This document shows, in pieces, positions 15,862-22,517 of a stretch of 23,664 bases of DNA. Under the pieces are notes generated by a model. It had not been told where the DNA came from and ran no database searches. It saw nothing but the letters and a program-made list of their open reading frames with translations. The stretch spans positions 1 to 23,664 of the forward strand of contig PXAP01000262.1 in the NCBI GenBank assembly GCA_003567115.1, written 5' to 3'. The stretch is from Bacteroidota bacterium. GTDB lineage: Bacteria > Bacteroidota > Bacteroidia > Bacteroidales > PUMT01. Every line of letters starts with the position of its first letter. Position 1 is the first letter of the stretch. A program made the translations under genes and the position numbers.

Positions 15862-16916
15862 TGGAAAAGATCATTCTTGTAACAGGAGGAGCAGGGTTTA
15901 TTGGTTCGCATCTGGTCAGGCGGTTTGTTAACAGGTATCCGGATTACAGCATTGTTAACCTGGATAAACTTACATATGCAGGCAACCTCCTGAACCTCAA
16001 AGATATAGAACAAAAAAAGAATTACAGTTTTATAAAGGGCGATATAACCGACAGCGCCTTTATTGATGAACTGTTCGGCCGCTACTGTTTCGATGCGGTT
16101 ATACACCTGGCAGCCGAATCGCACGTGGACAGGTCTATCGACGGACCAATGCCGTTTATCAATACCAACATAACAGGTACGGTCAATCTTCTCAATGCTG
16201 CCAGAAGCAGATGGACTGGCATCCAGGAAGATAAGCTATTCCTCCATATTTCTACCGACGAGGTATACGGCTCACTGGGAGACAGGGGACTCTTTACCGA
16301 AGAGACTGCATATGACCCCCGCAGCCCCTATTCGGCATCAAAAGCCAGCTCCGATCATATGGTAATGGCCTGGCACCATACCTATAAGTTACCGGTTATC
16401 ATCTCCAATTGTTCCAATAACTACGGCCCCAACCAGTTTCCCGAAAAGCTGATCCCCCTGGTAATTAACAACATCAGGGCAAACCGGAACATTCCTGTCT
16501 ACGGAAAAGGTGAAAATATAAGGGACTGGATCTATGTTGAAGATCACGCTGCTGCCATAGATGTAATCTTCCACAAAGGGAAAACCGGGGAAACATATAA
16601 CGTAGGAGGAAATAACGAATGGAGAAACATTGACCTGGTAAAGCTTATTTGCACCATAACGGACAAAAAGCTGGGCCGTAAGCCGGGTTCATCCGAAAAA
16701 CTTATAACCTTTGTAAAAGACCGGGCCGGGCATGATCTGCGCTACGCTATCGATAATTCCAAAATAACCGGCAAACTGGGATGGAAACCATCGGTAAGCT
16801 TTGAGAAGGGGCTGGAAAAAACGGTGAACTGGTACCTGGAAAATGACCGCTGGATGCAGGGAGTGCTTACCGGTGACTATAAATCCTATTACCGGAAACA
16901 ATACCTCGACAGGTAA
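15861..16916 (+). CDS. rfbB: dTDP-glucose 4,6-dehydratase
   Basis: A 351-residue SDR dehydratase (RmlB/RfbB) that makes dTDP-4-keto-6-deoxy-glucose, the entry to rhamnose and other 6-deoxy sugars. NAD motif GGAGFIGSH (9-17); LAAESHVDRSI (83-93); the catalytic STDEVYG (131-137) with Thr132, Asp133 and Glu134; and the Tyr157/Lys161 pair in SPYSASKAS. SNCSNNYGPNQFPEKLIP is the characteristic substrate block. The frame can be extended one codon to a GTG at 15858, but ATG 15861, which shares its A with the galE stop, is the better start. RmlA, RmlC and RmlD are not in the window. It is the last gene of the operon. Confidence 0.95.
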   Translation: MEKIILVTGGAGFIGSHLVRRFVNRYPDYSIVNLDKLTYAGNLLNLKDIEQKKNYSFIKGDITDSAFIDELFGRYCFDAVIHLAAESHVDRSIDGPMPFINTNITGTVNLLNAARSRWTGIQEDKLFLHISTDEVYGSLGDRGLFTEETAYDPRSPYSASKASSDHMVMAWHHTYKLPVIISNCSNNYGPNQFPEKLIPLVINNIRANRNIPVYGKGENIRDWIYVEDHAAAIDVIFHKGKTGETYNVGGNNEWRNIDLVKLICTITDKKLGRKPGSSEKLITFVKDRAGHDLRYAIDNSKITGKLGWKPSVSFEKGLEKTVNWYLENDRWMQGVLTGDYKSYYRKQYLDR

Positions 16917-17023
16917 AACAAAACGGTAAACCCTGTAATTTTAGCTTAGGGTAAGCGATCAGGAATCGGTGAGGGCTCTTAAATGCCGGCTACCTCCGGC
17001 AAACCGTAAGGGGTTGCCCTGAA
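16917..17023. terminator. Convergent intergenic region with two hairpins
   Basis: Two inverted repeats lie between the rmlB and DUF4270 stops: GCTTA GGG TAAGC (16944-16956), and TGCCGG (16984-16989) with CCGGCA (16996-17001) around a 6-nt loop. On the minus strand the second is followed by TTTAAG and the first by TAAAATT, which suits weak termination of the DUF4270 transcript. Neither has a T-run on the plus strand. Confidence 0.4.
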
Positions 17024-18349
17024 TCAATGTTTTACATAGTTGATCTCCAGCCTTGGTGTCACGACCGGATGACTGCCGCCCCTCATAACCGCACGGTGGG
17101 GATTGATGCCGGATTCAACCACGCTGACATAAAGCGAAGGGATCTCCCTTTTTCCGCCGATAAAATCCTGGACCCAGCTTGTAATATTTACCGAGTAGTA
17201 CCCCTCTCCGGCATTATAGGTGCCGTCAAAATACCGGGCACCAAATTCCATGTCCGGTATACCGACAAGATGTCCTTCTCTTTCTTCAAGCAGGGATATC
17301 CTGGGCGGGAGGGAAAATTTGCTGACAGTATGATCCTTTTCATCCACCGGCAAAACAAGACGGGCTGAGTTTATACTTACAGGCATCGAATCACGCCAGG
17401 CATGAAGTTGATTGAAATCCAAACGCCCCATCACACCGGCAGCACCTTGAATATAATAGAGAGTATCTTCTGTTTCAGGCTGTTCCAGAATATCGTAGAA
17501 GCGGGCTTCAGTAAAATCATGCTCAAAAAGATTTATCCGGTTGGCCCTCTCGGTTATCACGAAATCATACCTTAAAGTAGTGTCACGATGCTCAGCATTA
17601 TTGTAAAACAGAGAAAGTTTTGAATTCACATTATCCAAATCGATAGTATAAACGTCACCGGTACCGTCAGGCAATTCTGAAGTCACGTATATACCCTTAA
17701 AATAGGAAATAAAATTCCCTACGGTCTGCAAGGCCGAATCCGGAGCAGACAAGAGTTTATCCTGAATATGCGGGTCGGTTATCGGTATGTTAATTAGAGT
17801 GTCACCCTCAGCAGGCATGTAGGTATGCACGGTAAGTTCATTTCCGTTGCCGGTCATCTCCCGGGGATCTGTATTCGAATAATAAAAGTATTCATAATCA
17901 ACATGTTCCTCCAGCTCATAAACAATGATCTCCTGCGGATCGGTGGCGCCGGTATACTGGTTGTCAATACGCAGATATAATACCAGTGAGTCGGCCAGGG
18001 GATCTGTCCCGAAATCTGCCACATCCTGAATACCCACCTGGGTAATAAAGGACGACTCAAGTCTTCCGAAGACCGGATCTTCAACGGTTCCAAGCAATGA
18101 ACGGTTATATCGAATTGCCAGGATTGAATCCCTTTTCCAGGTTGAGGTACTTATATCCTGGTGAGTTGAAGAATTTGTCCCGAAACGGTCCTCAGATGGC
18201 AACACCTCCAGTCCCACGAAACTGTGTTCCTCACATGATGTAAAGAGAAAAAAAAGAGAAAGAACAAAAAGGAAAACAACTCCAAAAAAAGTTGCCGGTG
18301 AATATTTCCGCTTGTAAAACACATTATTCATATTATTATTCAGCTGCAT
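17024..18349 (-). CDS. DUF4270 lipoprotein
   Basis: A 441-residue protein with a lipoprotein signal: basic KRK near the N-terminus, a hydrophobic run (about 19-36) and a lipobox-like FTSC with Cys39. The mature N-terminus is Cys-Glu-Glu; acidic residues right after the cysteine are a known Bacteroidota surface-export signal, so cell-surface exposure is possible. The body is rich in beta-type sequence, with GLEVLPSEDRFG (46-57) and the LEINYVKH ending typical of the DUF4270 family as I recall it. Function unknown. The start used here overlaps the stop of the upstream GT5-like gene by 14 bases; an in-frame ATG at 18331 (residue 7) removes the overlap and still leaves a good signal peptide. Cotranscription with the GT5-like gene is likely. 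Confidence 0.82.
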   Translation of the reverse strand: MQLNNNMNNVFYKRKYSPATFFGVVFLFVLSLFFLFTSCEEHSFVGLEVLPSEDRFGTNSSTHQDISTSTWKRDSILAIRYNRSLLGTVEDPVFGRLESSFITQVGIQDVADFGTDPLADSLVLYLRIDNQYTGATDPQEIIVYELEEHVDYEYFYYSNTDPREMTGNGNELTVHTYMPAEGDTLINIPITDPHIQDKLLSAPDSALQTVGNFISYFKGIYVTSELPDGTGDVYTIDLDNVNSKLSLFYNNAEHRDTTLRYDFVITERANRINLFEHDFTEARFYDILEQPETEDTLYYIQGAAGVMGRLDFNQLHAWRDSMPVSINSARLVLPVDEKDHTVSKFSLPPRISLLEEREGHLVGIPDMEFGARYFDGTYNAGEGYYSVNITSWVQDFIGGKREIPSLYVSVVESGINPHRAVMRGGSHPVVTPRLEINYVKH

Positions 18350-19163
18350 TATAAACTCCGTTTAAAATATTATCATAAAAGTCCGAATAAAGATCAATGT
18401 ATTCTTCATCTGGCTGGTGTTCCAGAACAGGTTTTTTTTGCTTTATCACATGCTCTTTAAGTGAAGAAGCAATAATTTCCGAACCGTATATTATGCCATC
18501 GGAATTATTTATGGCAAGTTTGGAAAGGCTCTCATAATTGGGAGAATTGAGAATACTTAAATCCTTTTCGGTTACCCCCTCCATCATCAGTTTTTTTCTG
18601 ATTTCCTTGTTGAGGTTATCAGGGAACCTGTCATTGTATAGTGAATAGATTATCCTGGATTGCTGGAAAAGGGGATCATCCCCATAGATTTTATTAATAT
18701 ACAGCGGCACCAGCGAAGTGAACCATCCGTGGCAATGAACCACATCAGGAGACCACCGTAATTTTTTAACAGTCTCCAGTACACCACGTGCAAAAAATAT
18801 CAGTCGCTCATCGTTGTCCTCGAAACAGACTCCGTTCTCATCGGCAAAAGTACGTTTCCGGTGAAAATAATCTTCATTGTCAATAAAATAAACCTGCATC
18901 CTTGCACACTGAATGGACGCTACCTTGATAATAAGCGGATGGTCAGTGTCGTCTATAATCAGGTTCATCCCCGATAAGCGTATAACTTCGTGGAGCTGAT
19001 TTCTCCTTTCATTAACACATCCGTACCTTGGCATAAATGTACGTATCTCCCGTCCCCGTTCCTGAACTCCCTGCGGCAGATTCCTCCCGATAACAGACAT
19101 TTCTGTTTCAGGCAGATAAGGACTTATCTCCTGAGAAACGTAAAGAATCTTTTTCTTTTCCAT
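18336..19163 (-). CDS. Glycogen/starch synthase-like N-terminal-domain protein (GT5-like, half length)
   Basis: A 275-residue protein resembling only the N-terminal Rossmann domain of GlgA (usually about 480 residues). ILYVSQEISPYLPETEMSVI (6-25) aligns with the GlgA start, but the ADP-glucose-binding KTGGL motif is missing there, and the usual HDW is read as HGW in DVVHCHGWFTSLVPLYI. The C-terminal catalytic half with EX7E is absent, so synthase activity is unlikely. Proteins of this form recur in Bacteroidota next to DUF4270 and panC genes, which suggests a conserved non-enzymatic or altered role. The frame extends upstream to 19226, but ATG 19163 (MEKKKILYVS) fits the fold, and a predicted promoter (-7 box at 19197-19204) lies inside the extension. 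Confidence 0.8.
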   Translation of the reverse strand: MEKKKILYVSQEISPYLPETEMSVIGRNLPQGVQERGREIRTFMPRYGCVNERRNQLHEVIRLSGMNLIIDDTDHPLIIKVASIQCARMQVYFIDNEDYFHRKRTFADENGVCFEDNDERLIFFARGVLETVKKLRWSPDVVHCHGWFTSLVPLYINKIYGDDPLFQQSRIIYSLYNDRFPDNLNKEIRKKLMMEGVTEKDLSILNSPNYESLSKLAINNSDGIIYGSEIIASSLKEHVIKQKKPVLEHQPDEEYIDLYSDFYDNILNGVYNAAE

Positions 19164-19196
19164 TGACCTGTCCTCATTTACTATATTAATGAATTG

Positions 19197-19227
19197 CAAA
19201 GATAATAAAAATATTAAATAACTCAAT
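19197..19227 (-). promoter_or_regulatory. Predicted promoter for the GT5-like/DUF4270 unit
   Basis: On the minus strand ATTG (19224-19227), a 19-nt spacer, then TATCTTTG (19197-19204), an exact TAnnTTTG box. The ATG at 19163 is 34 bases past the box, which supports that start over the longer frame. Confidence 0.55.
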
Positions 19228-19287
19228 TGATCACAAAGCTGCTCATATCAGTCTCCAACCCGTGAATTAACAGGTTTAGTATAATAT

Positions 19288-19314
19288 TGACCCGTAGAGG
19301 GTCAGAACCTGACC
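19288..19314 (+). repeat. Three-armed overlapping inverted repeats upstream of panC
   Basis: TGACCC (19288-19293) pairs with GGGTCA (19299-19304) around a 5-nt loop. GGTCAG (19300-19305) pairs equally well with CTGACC (19309-19314) around a 3-nt loop. The middle arm is shared, so the two hairpins exclude each other. It lies in the divergent region between the GT5-like gene and panC. Confidence 0.45.
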
Positions 19315-19375
19315 GGCTGATCGCCACTTTTGGAAAAATCACCATCATGACGAATTATTCATATAAAATATCAAC

Positions 19376-19399
19376 TATCTTCGCAGAATAATTATTCTG
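19376..19399 (+). promoter_or_regulatory. Possible panC promoter box plus a 16-bp palindrome
   Basis: TATCTTCG (19376-19383) is one base off the TAnnTTTG box. It runs directly into the perfect 16-bp palindrome CAGAATAATTATTCTG (19384-19399), which ends 5 bases before the ATG at 19405. The palindrome would overlap the start of transcription, a good place for an operator. No upstream TTTG box is obvious. Confidence 0.3.
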
Positions 19400-19404
19400 T
19401 GAAA

Positions 19405-20262
19405 ATGATACTTGCAAGAACTATTGAGGAGACGGAGAACTATTTATCCACAATCAGGAGAGAGGGTAAATGTATCGGACTGGTACCCACAATGGGCTCC
19501 CTTCATGCGGGGCATCTCTCGCTTGTAAATTGCTGCAGGGCTGAAAACGACGTGACAGTGGTCACTATTTTTGTTAATCCCGCTCAGTTCAATGATCCGG
19601 AAGACTTTGAAAGATACCCCCGCAACCCTGACCAGGATCTGCATAAACTTGAACGCACGGGTTGTGAAATGGTATTTATCCCTGATGTGGAGACTATCTA
19701 TCCGGAACCTGACCGGCGTACTTTCGATTTTGGCAAACTGGGCAAAATAATGGAGGGACGCTCCCGTCCCGGCCATTTTAACGGTGTGGCCAGGGTGGTC
19801 AGCCGTCTGTTTGATATAATAAAACCCGACAGGGCTTATTTTGGCGAAAAAGATATACAGCAACTGGCCATCATCCGGAAAATGGCTGCCGTAATCAAAA
19901 GTCCGGTAGAAATAAGAGCATGTGCCACCCTGAGGGAGAGCGACGGTCTGGCAATGAGTTCAAGGAATATGTTGCTGAATGAACGGGAGCGTAAAAATGC
20001 AGCCCTTATCATTCAGACCCTGCGCAAAGCCTTACAAAAACAGGATTTACAGGTTAATGAATTAAAGCAGTGGGTTGCCGGGGTTATTAATCAAAATCCT
20101 TTTCTGGAGCTCGACTATTTTGAAATCGTCAACAGCAGTGATCTTAAGCCTGTAATTGACTGGAGCGATGGTGAAGGAAAATTAATAGGATGTATTGCCG
20201 TGTTCGTGGGCAAAGTTCGCTTGATCGATAATATTTTTTTTTCTAATTTCGCGACATTATGA
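19405..20262 (+). CDS. panC: Pantothenate synthetase (pantoate-beta-alanine ligase)
   Basis: A 285-residue cytoplasmic enzyme joining pantoate and beta-alanine with ATP to give pantothenate. The nucleotidyltransferase HIGH-type motif is in [14 protein letters not shown] near the N-terminus, followed by [18 protein letters not shown] (pantoate/ATP site), [16 protein letters not shown] and the KMSKS-like [10 protein letters not shown]. Length is normal. The frame can start two codons earlier at GTG 19399 (then MKMIL), which cannot be excluded; ATG 19405 is chosen because a GTG inside the palindrome is less convincing. Its stop TGA overlaps the panD ATG in the sequence ATGA, so the two are translationally coupled. 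panB is not in the window. Confidence 0.97.
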   Translation: MILARTIEETENYLSTIRREGKCIGLVPTMGSLHAGHLSLVNCCRAENDVTVVTIFVNPAQFNDPEDFERYPRNPDQDLHKLERTGCEMVFIPDVETIYPEPDRRTFDFGKLGKIMEGRSRPGHFNGVARVVSRLFDIIKPDRAYFGEKDIQQLAIIRKMAAVIKSPVEIRACATLRESDGLAMSSRNMLLNERERKNAALIIQTLRKALQKQDLQVNELKQWVAGVINQNPFLELDYFEIVNSSDLKPVIDWSDGEGKLIGCIAVFVGKVRLIDNIFFSNFATL

Positions 20263-20612
20263 TGATAGAAATATTAAAATCAAAAATTCACCGGGTCAGG
20301 GTAACAGAAGCAAACCTTAACTACGTGGGTAGCATTACCATAGATGAGGATCTGATGGATGCGGCCGACCTGATTGAGAATGAAAAGGTGCAGGTGTTAA
20401 ACATCAATAACGGAGAACGACTTGACACCTATGTTATAAAAGGTGAAAGAGGAAGCGGGCAGATCGGAATTAACGGACCGGCAGCAAGGAAAATTACAAT
20501 TGACGATATAATCATTATCATCTCCTATGGAATGACAGATACCGGGGAAGCCCGTTCTTTCCGGCCAAAGCTTCTCTTCCCCGATACGGATACAAATAAA
20601 CTTGTTACCTGA
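20259..20612 (+). CDS. panD: Aspartate 1-decarboxylase precursor
   Basis: A 117-residue pyruvoyl enzyme making beta-alanine from aspartate, the second substrate of PanC. Self-cleavage occurs between Gly24 and Ser25 in YVGSITID, the same numbering as in E. coli when the ATG at 20259 is used, which supports the 4-base overlap with pan[13 protein letters not shown] (11-22), [10 protein letters not shown] and INGPAAR are the other conserved blocks (active-site Tyr and Arg region, and the Asn-Gly turn). E. coli needs the PanZ maturation factor; nothing of that kind is seen here. The pairing with panC is direct metabolic coupling. Confidence 0.97.
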   Translation: MMIEILKSKIHRVRVTEANLNYVGSITIDEDLMDAADLIENEKVQVLNINNGERLDTYVIKGERGSGQIGINGPAARKITIDDIIIIISYGMTDTGEARSFRPKLLFPDTDTNKLVT

Positions 20613-20861
20613 CAACGGGAAATATACCTGAATATGCAGTATGCAAACGAACATAAAATTTTCCATCTTAATAAAATTGCAAAGCTATTCGCAAATAGCA
20701 TGGAAAATCGACAAAATCAATTTTTTCAGCTTAAATTAAATAAACAGGATGAAAAAATATTCAGATGAAGGATTAATGGATTTTCACTCCTTTTAAGGTA
20801 TTTGCCTGCCGGATTATGTCATAATCATGCATTGACGATAAATCTCATCTACCCCGACCGG
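20613..20861 (+). other. Intergenic region downstream of panD
   Basis: These 249 AT-rich bases hold the composite inverted repeat at 20658-20708 (separate entry) and later an ATTTTTT run near 20720. No exact TAnnTTTG box faces the next gene. The open frame of the next gene reaches back to a TTG at 20802, but that part has no protein-like features. Confidence 0.45.
20658..20708 (+). repeat. Composite stem-loop after panD
   Basis: A perfect 9-base outer inverted repeat, ATTTTCCAT (20658-20666) with ATGGAAAAT (20700-20708), encloses an inner hairpin GCTATT CGCA AATAGC (20684-20699) that abuts the 3' outer arm directly. The run of T about 12 bases further on makes it a possible terminator or processing site for panCD mRNA. 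It is not a textbook terminator. Confidence 0.45.
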
Positions 20862-21899
20862 ATGAAATATACCCTAATCAAAATTTTCAGGATACTTCTT
20901 TTCCTTACTATCGGCATTTTTTTTCTTGTGCTTGCCTTCAGGGATGTTCAGCTGAATAATCTGTGGCGGGGACTGATGTCGGCCAGTTACCCATGGGTTC
21001 TGCTTTCTCTGCTCCTGGCCACTCTGGCCTTTATAAGCAGGTCGTACCGCTGGATACTGCTGATTGAACCCCTGGGGTACAAACCCTCTCCGAAAAACAC
21101 TTTTTATGCTCTGATGTCCGGATACCTTGCTAATTTTATCCTTCCCCGGATAGGGGAAATAACCCGTTGCGGATCACTTAACCAGACGGAAAGGATTCCG
21201 GCAGACTCTCTCCTGGGCACAGTGATAACTGAAAGGATAAGCGATCTTATTGTCCTTATTCTGGCTGCAGTAACTGCGATCTTATTAAAAACAGAATTAT
21301 TCGGTAATTTTCTCCATACTTATATATTTCAACCGTTTTACCGGAGAATGCTGGCATTGCTGGATTTTCCCTGGTTCATCCATATTCTGGTCATATCAGT
21401 TGTTATTTTATTCATACTTTTTTACAGAATGTTTGCATCGCAGTTGAGTAATTACCGGATATACAGCCGTATGAAAAAGATTGTCCGGAATATCGCCGAT
21501 GGAGTCATCTCGGTTGCATATATGAAGAAAAACCTGCATTTTCTGCTCCATACAATTTTTATCTGGCTGATGTATTTCCTGATGACATGGGCCCTGTTCA
21601 TGTCATTGCCGGTAACTGCAAAGCTTGGAGCTTCAGATGCCCTTTTTATAATGGTGGTGGGGGGACTGGGAATGATGGCTCCCGTACAGGGTGGTATAGG
21701 TACATATCACTGGATCGTGAGTGTGGGACTGGGTATATACGGCATTTCAAGGCAGGAGGGACTGGTATTTGCAACTCTTTCGCACGAATCACAGGCACTG
21801 CTGATGATAATACTTGGGTCATTTTCAATGTACATGGTTTTTATATCCCGGAAAAAAGCTGCAAAACGTGACCGCAACCTCGACAACTCTTCCGGCTAA
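20862..21899 (+). CDS. UPF0104 / lysylphosphatidylglycerol synthase TM-domain family membrane protein
   Basis: A 345-residue multi-pass inner-membrane protein with about 7-8 hydrophobic segments, beginning with ILLFLTIGIFFLVLAF right after a short basic start (MKYTLIKIFR). SRSYRWILLIEPLGY, ANFILPRIGEITRCGSL and the late GLGMMAPVQGGIGTYHWIV are the recognisable family blocks (YbhN/AglD2/MprF N-terminal type). In MprF the related domain flips charged lipids; the C-terminal lysyl-transferase domain of MprF is absent, so aminoacylation is not predicted. The cargo is unknown. The start is set at ATG 20862 because the upstream extension (to TTG 20802) lacks membrane character. It is followed after 11 bases by the rfaE2-like gene, probably in one transcript. 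Confidence 0.85.
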   Translation: MKYTLIKIFRILLFLTIGIFFLVLAFRDVQLNNLWRGLMSASYPWVLLSLLLATLAFISRSYRWILLIEPLGYKPSPKNTFYALMSGYLANFILPRIGEITRCGSLNQTERIPADSLLGTVITERISDLIVLILAAVTAILLKTELFGNFLHTYIFQPFYRRMLALLDFPWFIHILVISVVILFILFYRMFASQLSNYRIYSRMKKIVRNIADGVISVAYMKKNLHFLLHTIFIWLMYFLMTWALFMSLPVTAKLGASDALFIMVVGGLGMMAPVQGGIGTYHWIVSVGLGIYGISRQEGLVFATLSHESQALLMIILGSFSMYMVFISRKKAAKRDRNLDNSSG

Positions 21900-21910
21900 T
21901 AAGCAAATAT

Positions 21911-22420
21911 ATGGGCAAATTGGAAATTATAGAGTCAAAGATCATTTCAGGTAAATCTGTTGATCGCCTGCTGGCCTTCTGGAGATTCAGAGAATACCGT
22001 ATAGTGTTTACAAACGGATGTTTTGATATTCTGCATCGCGGACATGCCGATTATCTTGCCAGAGCATCAGATTTGGGCGATGTGCTGGTGGTGGGTCTCA
22101 ACACCGACCGTTCAGTGCGCAACATCAAGGGGCCGTTCCGGCCACTGCAGGATGAGAAGAGCCGCTCATTAATGCTTGCTTCCTTCTCTTTTGTAAACGC
22201 TGTTATTCTGTTTGACCAGGAAACCCCGGTGGAACTGATAAAGCAGATCCGTCCCGATATACTTGTCAAAGGCAGTGATTACAAAATGGAGGAGATAGTG
22301 GGGCACGATATTGTAACTGCAACCGGAGGCAGGGTTACAAGACTTGATTTCGTGGAGGGATATTCCACATCAGGAATATTGAAAAAACTGCAGGACGAAC
22401 AAAAGGATACCGGTCATTAA
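21911..22420 (+). CDS. rfaE2: D-glycero-beta-D-manno-heptose 1-phosphate adenylyltransferase (RfaE2/HldE-C type)
   Basis: A 169-residue nucleotidyltransferase matching the C-terminal domain of HldE. The cytidylyltransferase-like motif is FTNGCFDILHRGHADYLARA (33-52), followed by GLNTDRSVRNIKGPFRPL, the RPDILVKGSDY block and the late YSTSGI (ISSTxxR-like) motif. It activates heptose-1-phosphate with ATP for ADP-heptose synthesis, feeding LPS core or S-layer-type glycans. The kinase domain (RfaE1) is not fused and not in the window, as is usual for separate RfaE1/RfaE2 proteins. Other nucleotidyltransferases of this fold (TagD-like) are a less likely alternative. Confidence 0.87.
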   Translation: MGKLEIIESKIISGKSVDRLLAFWRFREYRIVFTNGCFDILHRGHADYLARASDLGDVLVVGLNTDRSVRNIKGPFRPLQDEKSRSLMLASFSFVNAVILFDQETPVELIKQIRPDILVKGSDYKMEEIVGHDIVTATGGRVTRLDFVEGYSTSGILKKLQDEQKDTGH

Positions 22421-22422
22421 TC

Positions 22423-22502
22423 GTAACAGATCAAACCTGAACCTGTCCCTGAATCCTGGCACATAACGATATTGACCATTAAGTTGTAACGGATTAAACC
22501 CG
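22423..22502 (+). repeat. Imperfect 17-nt direct repeat between rfaE2 and radA
   Basis: GTAACAGATCAAACCTG (22423-22439) and GTAACGGATTAAACCCG (22486-22502) share 14 of 17 bases at a 63-base period, filling both ends of the 97-base gap. The second copy ends 15 bases before the radA ATG. No promoter or terminator pattern is clear here. Confidence 0.4.
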
Positions 22503-22517
22503 TATATATTTAATATT

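Noticed and set aside
10558..16916. The sugar operon as a recently acquired island
   Set aside because: No mobile-element genes, tRNA or flanking repeats are visible, and base composition by eye resembles the neighbours.
19164..19226. 21-residue N-terminal extension of the GT5-like protein, looking like a hydrophobic leader
   Set aside because: A consensus -7 promoter box lies within it, and the homologous fold begins at ATG 19163. The hydrophobicity comes from AT-rich promoter DNA.
20802..20861. Upstream TTG start of the UPF0104 protein
   Set aside because: The 20 added residues have no membrane or signal features, and ATG 20862 directly precedes the first membrane segment.
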